Positions 44,295-55,216 of a stretch of 64,000 nucleotides of DNA are shown one piece after another (positions within the stretch are counted from its first letter, which is position 1; each line of letters opens with the position of its first letter). The DNA is taken from the NCBI GenBank assembly GCA_963966185.1, contig CAWZYM010000205.1:428501-492500 (forward strand), read 5' to 3'. The notes under the pieces were generated by a model that saw only the letters and a program-made list of their open reading frames with translations, made no database searches and had not been told where the DNA came from. The translations under genes and the position numbers were made by a program. This DNA is from Rhabditoides inermis (Eukaryota; Nematoda; Chromadorea; Rhabditida; Rhabditidae).

Positions 44295-44954
44295 TCAATA
44301 TATCGATTGAATTATTGATTGATTATTAATAATTTAATAAAACTTTTTCGAAATTATCAATACAATTCAAACAAAGACATTTATTTATGATAAAACCTGT
44401 TCATAAAAACACGTAAATGATTCACCATATTCACAGCACTTGAAACTATTCGTAAAATTCGGGAAAAAAACGCAAGTACGCAAAAGATCCAATGAAAAAT
44501 CAAGCAGGCATACAGAATCACTGGATCAGCGGTAAGAAGAGGATTCACAACTACTCAATCTACTTGCGCACACAAATAAAATGGGAGAAATATATAAGAA
44601 GAGACTAGTGGAAGTTGAGACGTCTGTAGGCAAATAAGGGCGAGGGGGGTGGAAACCGGGGAAGAAACAATCGGTTGAGACCGCGCTATCACAGCTAGAA
44701 TCTCAAGAAGCATTTTGAGATGACAGTCTGTGAGGGTGTAGTGGACGGACAGTGTCTTGGGGCAGCGATAAAGAACTATAGAAAAAGCGTGGGAGGTAGA
44801 CAGCGAAATCACGGGCTCGAATGAGGCACAGCCTTGGTGTCACTACTTGGACAGGCTTGGAGAGGTGGTAGGAGGGACTCTAGTAAGGCCGAAGAGTCAC
44901 TTGGACAGGTGTCTTGGAGCAGAAATGGATATGTATAAGAGTGAAGACGAGGGC

Positions 44955-45350
44955 TCAGTACGCGTTGCGCCAATCCAGCCAATCCGGCTCGCTCATCGAG
45001 CAGTTCACCTCGGCCGACCCTGCCTCGTCCACTCGCAACTCCGAGACGGAAGAAGACGACGGAGACATCGCCTGCACCTGAAAACAGAGCTTGTCCTCGG
45101 TTGGATTTTGACATGGTTTGATGGTTTTTTGTGAGATAGTGGGCGTGCCACGGCTGTGAAGAAGCGGTCAGTCTCTTCGAAACTCCCTTCGATACTGACT
45201 AAGCAGCGTGTTTCGAAGAAATTGTGAAGTGGCTGTTGCAAGGAGACTGACCACACCTTGAACAGGACAGATCAATAGATTTAGATAGACAGATAGACAG
45301 ATAGATAGACAGATAGACAGACAGATAGATAGACAGATAGACAGATAGAC

Positions 45351-45393
<43 letters not shown>

Positions 45394-45539
45394 GATAGAT
45401 AGAATGCAAGAGCCCGATTAGTAAACCTGCATCTTATAGTCGACGCAAAAACCTTGACCATCTTAGGTTCTTATGAATGATTTCGTTTTTGTACGTGTCA
45501 TGATCATGTTTGCGATTCCGAATAAACATTTGATTTTAA

Positions 45540-45581
<42 letters not shown>

Positions 45582-48500
45582 CGCTTACCGGCTCCTCCCT
45601 CTCGTGCCACCCATCGTCCATGTCCCGCAGCCACTCGTGCAGCGTACGCGCACGGTACGAGCTCGCACAGCACAGCGGCGTCGGATACAACTACAATACA
45701 CGTACGGTACGTTGACAACCATACATAAGCGAGCCTCATCAATAGTCTTGTTACATTCAGATGAGAAAACCGGATTCTATAGCAGCGCTACCTCATCTCA
45801 TACTCACTATTCACCGTACTACAATCATCGCTAGGCTATCGTTGACAATCACACATATGCGAGACTGACATGCCACTGCATTATATTCGTTTCGCAGACA
45901 TCACGTTTGACATTCGGAATACTATAAGGAGTACCTATCAGTCTTCGATAGGCTACCTACCGTACCACTCCCCCCTTACCGTACCCCGCCTACCTCCTGC
46001 CTACCGTACCCCCACCCCCTCAACGTACCGATCCGTACTCGATGGGGAAGACGACTTCCTCGACGTGGTCACTGAACTGCACCTCCCGGTCGGCGCCCTG
46101 CAGCACCCCGGGAGGGGGACACAGACACTGCTCGATGGTCAGAGTCTGCAAAACAAGAAACAAGTAGTCAAATACAATCTGCCAGCATTTAATATGTCTC
46201 ACATAGCTACTATGCGTCTAAATAAGCTACTCGAACTCGATCGTTTGGGCGTTAGGCCTCCTTTGTCTATGTAAATCTTAGTACTGTCAAATAACCACTT
46301 TTCTAGGTATTCAGCCCCCCGATAATGTGCAAGAGGCAAAATCCATCCATCTCTCCTCTAGATAACCAGCCACGTATCGCTTGCCACCGAATTTCTGCTC
46401 GATGCGTCTACATAGGCTAGCCTATCGTATACGGTGCGAGTGTATCACATCCCCCATGCACGCAAGGTGGTATAAAGTATGGTAAGAAAATATTGACGAT
46501 TCACCCGAGTACTCGAAATTAATCTAAAGTTGATTTGATCAAACAAGCGCTGGTGCATTTCATTCTCCCCTATCATCCCCTCCCCGACGCACCGTCTGCC
46601 GCCTTTGACCCTCCACCTGGTCCGGGTAGTACTCGCTCTCGTAGCGCATCTCCACTCGCATGCGGTTCGTCTCCAGACATGGGATCGAGAGGGACAGGGA
46701 AGAGGTGTAGCTGAAAGCGACCATGTTATCTAATATGTATGTATCATTTCATTTAAATATTTCCATTTGTTTGATGTCATTTCGATAGAAACGGGGGTGT
46801 AAAGGTGTAGTTGAAAGCGACCACGTCATCTTCGAGCCGATTAGTGCACCTGCATCTTCTGTTCGGCGCAAAAACCTCGACCGTCTGTGGTTCTTATGAG
46901 TGATTTTGTTTTTGTACGTGTCATGCTAGAGATTCCGAATAAACATTTGATTTGATTTGAATCTTCGAGCACACGTTTCTGACTTTCATTTCGATAGAAA
47001 CGGGGTTCGAGAGGTGTAGCTGGCACTATTCCCTTCATCAATTACTAACAAATTGTAAAACCACGTGACAACTCTAACAAATAACAATAATGTGACCGAT
47101 CACGGAATCTCGAGCGAAAACGTGATTATCGCAACACACGTTCATTTCCCACGAGTATCCTTTCGTTTTGACGCAAGATCCGGTCATTTCTAGTTCATAG
47201 TCTAGCAGTGGGCGGTGCGGTGTCCTCTCTCTGTCATCTCGAACCGAGAGTGCCGCACATGCTGCCATGTTGCAAATCGACAGTCTACAGGTCCGGTTCC
47301 CCTGTCTTCCTTCTTCCTTCTTCCTTCGCCCTCCTCCTTCCCTTTTTCGCTCTCTCCCTTTCAATCTCTCTCTCTCTCTCTAACCCCTTTCATTCAGTGT
47401 GACTGGCTAAGAGTCGTCTACACAGTCGCCATCATCGTAACAACCCACGCCGCTCTGATCACAAACTGCGTCAAAAAGGTTCGCAATCCATGAATCCAGA
47501 ATCCAGATACATCTGTCCCATATCGAGTGACGAGACTACGCCTTCCCGCATAGATCACGTTTAAATACTGATCTCTAGAAACGGCTTTCCACTGGAAAGC
47601 CGTAGTTGTACCGGGTCGTGCGGGGGGTCTTTCAACGTCGACAGGGGCTGCTTACACTCTCTTGTCGTTATGTTGTATTACTCCCTGTCGTATACCCTCC
47701 ACAAATAATATAAATAAACATGTAATAACTTTCAGAAAGTGAAGGAGAAGCCGGTGCAGGTGCAGGGCGAGCCGCAGTCGTCGTCGAGTCTGCCGGGATC
47801 AAACTCGCGCTCCAACAATGGCAGCGTCATCCACCCGCACTCAGTCACGGGTACGATGACTAGAGACTTGCTGCGACCGAACAATGTGTTCAAGTTGCGT
47901 TTGGTGTAAATGGAAAGCGTGGCTTTTCGATTTTTGAAGTTCTAAGTTGTTTGATACGACTGATCGCTACTTCCAAGCTCGGTCAGTTTCTGCTGAACCA
48001 TAACCGACATAGTTCAAAAGCGTTGCGAGACAAGTTTGAACTGACTGATCGCTAAGAACGGTACGGTCAGTCATTTCGGAACCACTCACGAAATAGCAAT
48101 CCATGAACCCAGGCTCAAATGCTTTGCGGGACTGATCGCAACATACTTTAGCATCGCCGGCAGTGGTGGACAGTGTGCCAAAGCAGGCAGTCGCCGCTCC
48201 AGCAGTGCCGGTGGCGACCACCGGACACTCCAAGCCACACCAGCAGCAGCCCGACAGCAACAACAACAACAACAACCACAAGCCGGCGTCGAGCGGATCC
48301 AAGCACAAAAGCAAGAGCAAGAAGGTCAAGCGGGATGACGAAGAAGGTCAAGCGGGAGGAGGCACCAGCACGGTAACCCGATCAATTAATCAATCGATAA
48401 ACGCCTGATTACAGATCGTGTTGCACCCGTCAGAGTCGAAGAACAAGGTGAAGCGCAAGATGGCGAGCATTGTCGTGGTCGAGAAGAGTGAGTCCTTGTT

Positions 48501-49180
48501 TCTCCTATCCAAAATCCATAGCAAATTCAAATCAAACTCAGATCAAACTTGAATAACTTTGCAGACACCCAAGACACGAGGGATACGGTGCAAGAGGTGT
48601 CGGCCAAGGAGAAGAGCGAGGGTCGGGGAGAGCAGGAGGAGCAGTCGGGACCAAAGGACAAATCGGTCAGCCTTCAGCCTTCAGACTCTCATGGACAAAC
48701 AAACTTAGGGGCCCGACATACTTTTGTAGCGCGTGCGATTCGCCACCTCCTCTCTGTGTAAAAGTCGCCAGCATTGTAGCTCGCGCAAAGTGCACTAGCG
48801 ACTTTCAAAGTAGCCAGCACATACTCGCGCGCGAATTGTAGCCGGCTACAATGTGAAAAGTCGCCAGCTACAAAGTCGCCAGCAAAGTCGCTCGCGTATT
48901 TCGTTGTTAGCGTGGCGACAATTCGCCAGGCGCGATGCGGGCTACTTTTTCAATTGTAGCCAGCGCCTCTTCGCTGGCGTCTTTTGAAATGTAGCTCGGC
49001 TAATTTAATATCGCGCGCGCTGGCGAATCGCACTCGCTACAAAGTATGTCGGGCCCCTTATAGAATGCCAAGTACGATTCGAAGGAGGAAGATTGTCTCA
49101 AAAAGACCCAGTCCTATTCAAGGGAGACCGTCGATGATGACAAGAAGACCGTCGATACGGTCACAAAGGTGTTCTCTCTA

Positions 49181-49214
<34 letters not shown>

Positions 49215-49480
49215 CAACCCTCTATACTCTAGGCTACCACGGATATGGAAACCAAGACAAAGAGTGATCGAAAGGAGGCGGAAGAGAAGAATACGAAGGA
49301 GCACAAATCGGGGAAGACGGACAAAACGGAGAAGAAGAAGGCGGGCGGAGGAGGAGGAGGGTTCCTCGACGCTGCCAAGGTAGACACACACTCATCTAGT
49401 CTGCCGGGTCTGCGCCACAGCGCTATAGGCTATCACACAAAAGCTGCCTCATACTCTCCGCCTTCATCTGGTCTACGTCA

Positions 49481-49555
<75 letters not shown>

Positions 49556-52500
49556 GGTGGAAGAGGAGGAGGAAGAGGACGACACGCTCACCAAGGTGCG
49601 CAGTATCGAGCGCGACGCCGACGTCAGGTGACGTCATCACACCCACCCCCCATCACTTAAACCACTTATAAAAATATTACAATCAATCTACGTTACGGAT
49701 AAATGATTTCTTACATGTTCTGGTTCGCGTAGATCTAAGGGGGCGGAGCTTAAAGGGGCGGACCTTAGCCACTCACAACATGGGATGCTGGATGACGCGC
49801 TCCTCGTGGGCGAAAAAGTCGCGAGGGTGGTACTCGTTGCGGTCGTACTGGAAGGAAAATCTCTCTCTCTCTCTCTCCTCACTCTTTCTCTCTCTCTCTC
49901 CTCACTCTTCCTCTCTCTCTCTCTCTTCCCCCCTCTCTCTCCTCATCTCTCTCTCTCTCTCTCTCCTCACCCTTCCGAACTGCTCCATTTGGGCCTCGGT
50001 GAGTCCCGGCTTCTCGTAGCGACCCACCACATACACCTGGAAAAAGGGAACTCATAATCATAGCTCAAGTGCAAAACTGTTTACTATACCAAATACTAAC
50101 AACTTTTTTCGGAGGCAGTTCGTCTACAATTTTTTTTCAAAATCACACACACAGCGCCACCAATGGGGATTCCCCACAAAGGCAAGGTCACAGGGCGAGC
50201 ACTGTGAACTCCACTACCTTGCTCGCAGCTCGGAACACGGTGCTTTAACCATCTAACCATTAACCATAAACCATAAATACGGTGCCATAACCGCCTGCCT
50301 CTCTTGTTTTGCGCGCCGCGAACTGACTCTCCGTCTTCCTCTGATCCCCCACTTCGCGCGGCTTGAGAATAAAACTATAGACCACTCACCCTGTCGAGCC
50401 GGGCATTGATGGCGAGCGGCGACTCGCGAGACTGGCGCAGAATCACCTGCAACACGTTATTATCAATGTCACTGATTAAGCGCGCAACTAGCTCACAAGG
50501 AGTGTCGTTTAGGTCACAGAAGCCGATGGTGACCAAACTGATATCAAAGATACCCTATGAGGTCACTAGTCGAAAACCGTTTTCAAATCCACAGGACCGG
50601 CCATACGTTTTGAGATACTTACGTTTCAAATTTTGGAGCTAAACCGTGTGGATTGCATTTGCGGCATTTTCCGATCAAAAAATTATCGCGCTCTATCTGG
50701 CACCGCGGTGCCAACTAGGGCACGATATTTTATCCCGGTGTTTGTACTGCACACGTATTCTTGGCCTCGGCGTTCATATTCCCATTTCCAATGACTACAG
50801 CGTGTGGGGTGGGGCGCGGGTGGGATGCGAGTGGCTGACGACTAGTTGACGGCCCGCGCCCCACCTGCACCCCACCCGCAGATCAACCGCACCTCACCCG
50901 CACGCTGTAGCGTGCCACCCGCAAATGTCCCCGCAAACGGCTCTCCACCCGCAGTCTGTAGTCAGTGTCGCTCTCCCTCATACATGTGCTCGTGGCGTAT
51001 TGGTAACACTCTCGCTTCAAGAAAGTTGAACGCTGGTTCGACTCCCGCTACTCAAAGAAAGTTTTGCCGAAAAGAAACCATCATTCAACATGCGCTGATC
51101 TTTCTCTAAACACCCTTATTTCCTAATCTTCGCGGAAAGGGCCAAACTCGTGTGCGGCCCTACTATATAGCCACTTGTCGAGAGTTGGAACCAAAAATTA
51201 AAAAAAAATCTCGACCATCTTGCAAGCTGTTTATGTATTGTTTAACTGTTTGTTGAAGCGTAACGCCTGCAACGTCAAATTATCATCACATCACTGACAG
51301 TTCATTAGCCACATCGTCCACACCAACAAACTACAACAACTACTCACATGCAAACCATTAGAAAATCAGAAGGTTGATGCATTTCTGTTTCCAACAGTAC
51401 ACCATTAATTACGAATGCTGGCGCGCGAGATTTCCAATTTGAACTACCGACCCAAGTTTAAAACGTAAAAACTAAATGTGATGATGTAGTTCGAACCTAC
51501 CGACACGAGGCGTCTGTAGGTGAACTGGGCGTCGCGTATCTTGATGGTGAGGCGAGTGCGGCGCGGCGGACATTCGATCGGAGGAGAGCACAGCGCCTTC
51601 GAATGTATGTGTTACGGTAGGAGAATAATTGGAGCAGCTTGCAAAGACATGGGTTATGGTAGGAGAATAATTTGAGCTGCTTGCAAACATAAAGGTTACA
51701 GCAGGAGACTAATTTGAGCTGCTTGCAAAAACAAAGGTTACGGTAGGAGAATAATTTGAGCTGCTTATTCTTATTTTTGCTCTTTTTTCCTTCTCGTACG
51801 TCGTGTACACCACTCACCAGCATGAGTTTCGACAACTCGGGGGCGGGCCAGTGACACGAGATGTCGACGCGCGAGGGCCGGTCGGCCGACATGCAAACCA
51901 GCTGCACGAACGGCAGCAGAATCTGCAACGACCACTGTCTGTCTGTATGTCCCGTCTTTCTGACTCTCTTTCTGATATTCTGTCAGCATCTGTTTGTCTG
52001 CAACGACCACTGTCTGCCTGTCTGTCTGACACTTCGTCTGTATGTCTGTTTGTCTGCAACGCCCACTATCTATCTGTCTTATCATCGAGTGTCTATGTTA
52101 GTCCATCTGAAACCCTGTCCTCTCCCCGTCCCACTCACATCGTGCTCGAAGTGCCGGCTGACAGAGAGCTTGACGGGCTCCTGCGCGCTGTTGAACAGCT
52201 TCGAGGAGAACTCTTCGTCCGAGAACACACTGAAAGGGAAGAACTAGCAGAGTGGGCGTGGCCAAAAGGGGCGTGACCGACCGCTGGCACAGCTCGCGGA
52301 CGGCAGCGTCGTTGAGGCGGCGAATTGTGGCGCGCTGATCCTCGTTCTCGGGGACGAGCTGTAAAATTTTAAATTTAATTTTTTACCGATACTGATAAAC
52401 TAATAAATACTATCCAGTATCAAGCTATCACGCCATTGCAAATGTCATGTCAGCAAAGAAAAGGCAAGATTGAATTTGAAAAAAAAAACAATAAGATAGC

Positions 52501-54524
52501 CTAGAGTCAGCTGCAACTCGAAATTTGCATTCATACACCGCCGCGACAACGTGTCAGGGTTCACGGCGATTCACAACTCAAGAAAATCGCTAGCTCAAAT
52601 CAGCCGCGACAAGCGTAGCCCCGCCCCTTTGGTCCCGAAAAAAGGGGGCGGAGCCTCGCTTGTAGCTTTTGGTCCTGTCACGATCCCAGCAGACTCTGAT
52701 GTGCTTTGTGTTTTGGTAACACGCTCCGCGCGAGTCGCGCGTTTTTGTAGCGCAGCTCCGCCCACCCACAAATTATTAACTGTGAATCGCCGTGGGGTTG
52801 TAACGGCGGTAGCGCAGTGGATGTGCGCGCGGCTCTCAATCGAAAGGTCACGGGTTCGATGTCGCACGTGGGCCGAGAAAAGTTCCGCTACCGCGGTGGG
52901 TTGGCGACCACCCTGACACGTTGTCAGTCGATAGCCAAAAGACACATCGTCATCGTGAATTCTCATCGCTGGTTTTCTGGAACCATTCTACTGCAACTTC
53001 TACCCGTTCATTGTCATTGTTGACAGGCATTTCAGGCATGTGTGGCGCATCACTTGTGGTGTAATAAATTTAATTTGTTGCTTTTCACACATCAGAATGC
53101 GCTGCTCACCTCGGGCTCCTCGCTGGGGTCGTAGGGCTTGTACAGCACGAGCATGTTGTTCACAGAGAGCAGCGCTCGCTTATCCGCCCGATCGCGCTCC
53201 ACCTGCGATGACGTCATGTTACATGACGTCACAATTCAACCTCACAATCATTTGAGCCTGCGTGAGAGCGATAGAGTCTCAAATCTTCTGACACGATTCG
53301 GTTCCTCTCGGTTTGCAAGATCTCGTAAATTATTTGCAACAGTGTATATTGTAGGCCCGCAAATAAGTTCTACTCTATTCACGAGAGACATCAGGGTGGT
53401 TAGATAACGATGAGAACTTTTTCGATGAACTCACTACGAGTCAACTATAACTAGTTGACTAGGTAGCCAAAATACTAGTTTACTACTAGAGGAGCTCCAG
53501 GCGAGAATATGTCACGTCAACATGGATACGATGTCATCACGCGTTACCTCGATAGAGTCGTTGAAGTCGAGGCTCTCACACTCCAGGCTGGCCACTGGCT
53601 CGTCGCGAGACTGGTTCACCTCAACAAATCAGAATCAAATCAAATTTGTTATTATCCAGAATCGCGTGTACATATAGTTGAAAAGTGCGCCGGAGCTTTT
53701 CGGCCAAATTTGGACAAAACGAACAAAAGGGATCGGTATGACACCCAACAGATCGAGACAGTAAGATCAGGCAACTCTACTCGTCAAAAAGCAGACCCCT
53801 CCACTCTCAAGTAGCGGTCAGTCTCGTCAAACGACTTCGAATTGCCTTCAAACTACGCTCGATATGCCTTGCCATATATATTCCGATGTGCTTTCGAATG
53901 ACGACTTCATATTACTCGCGAACTTGCGATAGCCTTGCCACGCCTTCTATCCACCATTCCGCTTCCTCATATACCAAAGCCAGGTACTTATAGTGGGCCC
54001 GCAAATGAGTTCCGATCTTTTGACGAGAGACATTAGGGTGGTTAGACAACGATCAAAACTCTTTGGATGATGTTTTCAATTTGACAAAATTTTGCGATAA
54101 TACCCTAGATCGAACCCTCGAACCGCTGCTTGATGAGCGAGAGCGTTACCACTGCGCCATGTGGACATGTGAGAGGATCAGTGGGATAGAGATATGAACG
54201 GCAAAAACAAGATGCTGCGCATTTCGTTAAGTATACTGTATGTTCAAAATCCACGATAATGTTTTCAACGAAAAATCCTGAGCTAAGTGCGAGCTTATTA
54301 TACAGGTAGTGATTACGTTTTCTCCCTCCTCACCCTACTCTTCACTTCCTCCCTCCCTCTCTCCACTCTCCTACCTGCTCCAACAGGTCGCTGAGCAGAT
54401 CCTCCTCCTCAATGACCTCTGAGCGGTCGCGCAGCAGAGGGGCGGGGTCGGCGGGGTGTGACAGAGCCGGGCCATCGGGGGAGGGGGAGGACGACGGAGA
54501 GTCCAGGCGAACAGATAGGGACAT
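44955..54524 (-). CDS. Uncharacterised protein P2, paralogue of P1
   Basis: Fourteen exons sum to exactly 446 codons: 54,524-54,375; 53,619-53,548; 53,202-53,110; 52,358-52,282; 52,229-52,139; 51,922-51,818; 51,596-51,501; 50,446-50,390; 50,036-49,971; 49,847-49,777; 46,710-46,593; 46,145-46,029; 45,690-45,589; 45,077-44,955 (TGA). The N-terminus is Ser/Pro-rich ([17 protein letters not shown]), then acidic, then a folded-looking core with [32 protein letters not shown] and [11 protein letters not shown], then [13 protein letters not shown] and an acidic tail. There is no signal peptide or membrane segment. The core aligns with P1 and shares its intron phases. An apparent stop at 49,773-49,775 lies inside the donor TT/GTGAGT, which joins in phase 2 to 46,710 across a 3.07-kb intron that contains an antisense gene. 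Family and function not recognised. Confidence 0.8.
45164..45254. mobile_element. Small MITE, family GCGGTCAGTCTC
   Basis: Starts GCGGTCAGTCTCTTCGAAA and ends GGAGACTGACCAC; the ends are inverted repeats. Similar elements lie at 56,282-56,372 and 61,324-61,426, all within introns. Confidence 0.7.
45286..45400. repeat. GATA tetranucleotide array
   Basis: GATA/GACA units, with a second pure GATA array at 45,543-45,582; both lie in the last intron of P2. Between them, 45,412-45,535 repeats at about 46,834-46,962 (CCTGCATCTT to TCCGAATAAACATTTGATTT), a dispersed SINE-like tail. Confidence 0.9.
47398..49631 (+). CDS. Lys/Glu-rich protein with membrane segment, nested antisense in P2
   Basis: Eight exons in phase: 47,398-47,478; 47,736-47,850; 48,152-48,372; 48,415-48,487; 48,565-48,665; 49,064-49,168; 49,233-49,379; 49,557-49,631 (TGA), 306 codons. 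A first exon from ATG 47,259 (MLPCCKST) is possible but needs a weak donor. The first exon listed encodes one hydrophobic helix ([19 protein letters not shown]). The rest is low-complexity: Ser/Asn/Gln ([14 protein letters not shown]), basic ([13 protein letters not shown]), then alternating Lys/Glu ([20 protein letters not shown]). A short membrane anchor with a disordered charged tail is the picture; no known domain. The whole gene lies within the P2 intron between 49,776 and 46,711 on the opposite strand. A MITE and a TA array fill two of its introns. Confidence 0.72.
48708..49057. mobile_element. 350-bp MITE with TTA target duplication
   Basis: Terminal inverted repeats GGGGCCCGACATAC / GTATGTCGGGCCCC extend about 60 bp inwards with few mismatches. 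TTA directly flanks both ends (48,705-48,707 and 49,058-49,060). A 3-bp TTA duplication is typical of PIF/Harbinger (Tourist-like) MITEs. The inside repeats short GTCGCCAGC and TTGTAGC motifs in both directions. It lies in an intron of the nested gene; the splice acceptor TTATAG (exon at 49,064) uses the right-hand TTA. Confidence 0.85.
49480..49553. repeat. TA dinucleotide array
   Basis: About 36 TA units ending directly in the splice acceptor ATTCAG of the last exon of the nested gene. Similar TA arrays lie at 19,041-19,076, 25,685-25,722 and 29,062-29,088 in zinc-finger gene introns. Confidence 0.95.
50985..51062 (+). repeat. tRNA-derived repeat in P2 intron
   Basis: CGTGGCGTATTGGTAACACT (A box) and GGTTCGACTCC (B box) are spaced like a tRNA gene, but the stems pair poorly. 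Probably a SINE head. It ends in AAAGTTTTGCCG, similar to the end of the tRNA-like arm at 11,960. Confidence 0.5.
52802..52880 (+). repeat. tRNA-derived repeat in P2 intron
   Basis: GGTAGCGCAGTGGATGTGCG is a good A box and GGGTTCGATGTCGC a damaged B box. Just upstream a GCCCCGCCCC to GGGGGCGGAGC foldback is visible (52,618-52,655). Not a functional tRNA as judged by the broken B box. Confidence 0.5.
53997..54305 (-). repeat. Dispersed SINE-like repeat with tRNA-like head
   Basis: On the minus strand, ACATGGCGCAGTGGTAACGC (A box) is followed by GGTTCGAGGGTTCGAT (B-box-like). 53,997-54,080 is similar to 53,354-53,430, and 54,165-54,305 to 21,110-21,258, so parts of the repeat occur separately elsewhere in the window. 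Confidence 0.55.
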
Positions 54525-55216
54525 CTGAAGTATAGAGAAAGTGAAAAAGTGATAAGAAAGAGATGGTGAACAACCTAATTTCGGCTCCTACCACCTGACT
54601 GGATTGTTCGGAAAGTCTCAAACGAGGCGAAGCACTCATCACAGATGACCACGGGTATGGAAATAGTTCGAAGATATGGTACAAATACGCGGACAAATAG
54701 GTAGGTTCTTCAAATCAAATGTCCGAAGAAGTATCGACGAAAAAGACAACGAATAGTGCGCTGTGCACAGAAAAAGCAAGGACGGGAAAAAAACGGAATA
54801 GATGGAGAAATCTGCGAGAGTTCGTACAGTAAGATATTGAAGAGGTGTCACAAAGTCACAACTCCGGCTCTACACAGAACTACAATTAGAACGACATGAA
54901 CATATTTATCTCTCTATTCACAGGGCACTAAAACGTATCACAATCAATTTGTACACAATTCCGATAAAACATAAGATCTCTGTAAACAGTGTGAAAGACT
55001 CAGTGAGGCAAATGACGTGAACATCTCAATCAATCTCAGCAATCTCTATGGCCATAGTACAACACGGCGATGGTAATCTACCCATCTCACGGCTACAGTA
55101 TCACAAACATAACCAACAACACGATACAATAACCTACAGTATCATAATAATGTAACAACAGTGGTCGGGCTACAGTACAGTACCACATACCGAGTTACAG
55201 TAGTCTACCGTACCGT
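54525..55216. other. Spacer between P1 stop and P2 start
   Basis: Both genes run on the minus strand, so this holds the 3' end of P1 and the upstream region of P2. It is A/T-rich with several CTACAGTA-type short repeats. No exon or operator-like site was recognised. The spacing is too long to suggest an operon. Confidence 0.5.

Noticed and set aside
49773..54524. P2 as a separate gene ending at 49,773, with another gene from 46,710 to 44,955
   Set aside because: The second part has no start codon and begins in phase 2, while joining the two parts gives an exact codon count and matches P1.
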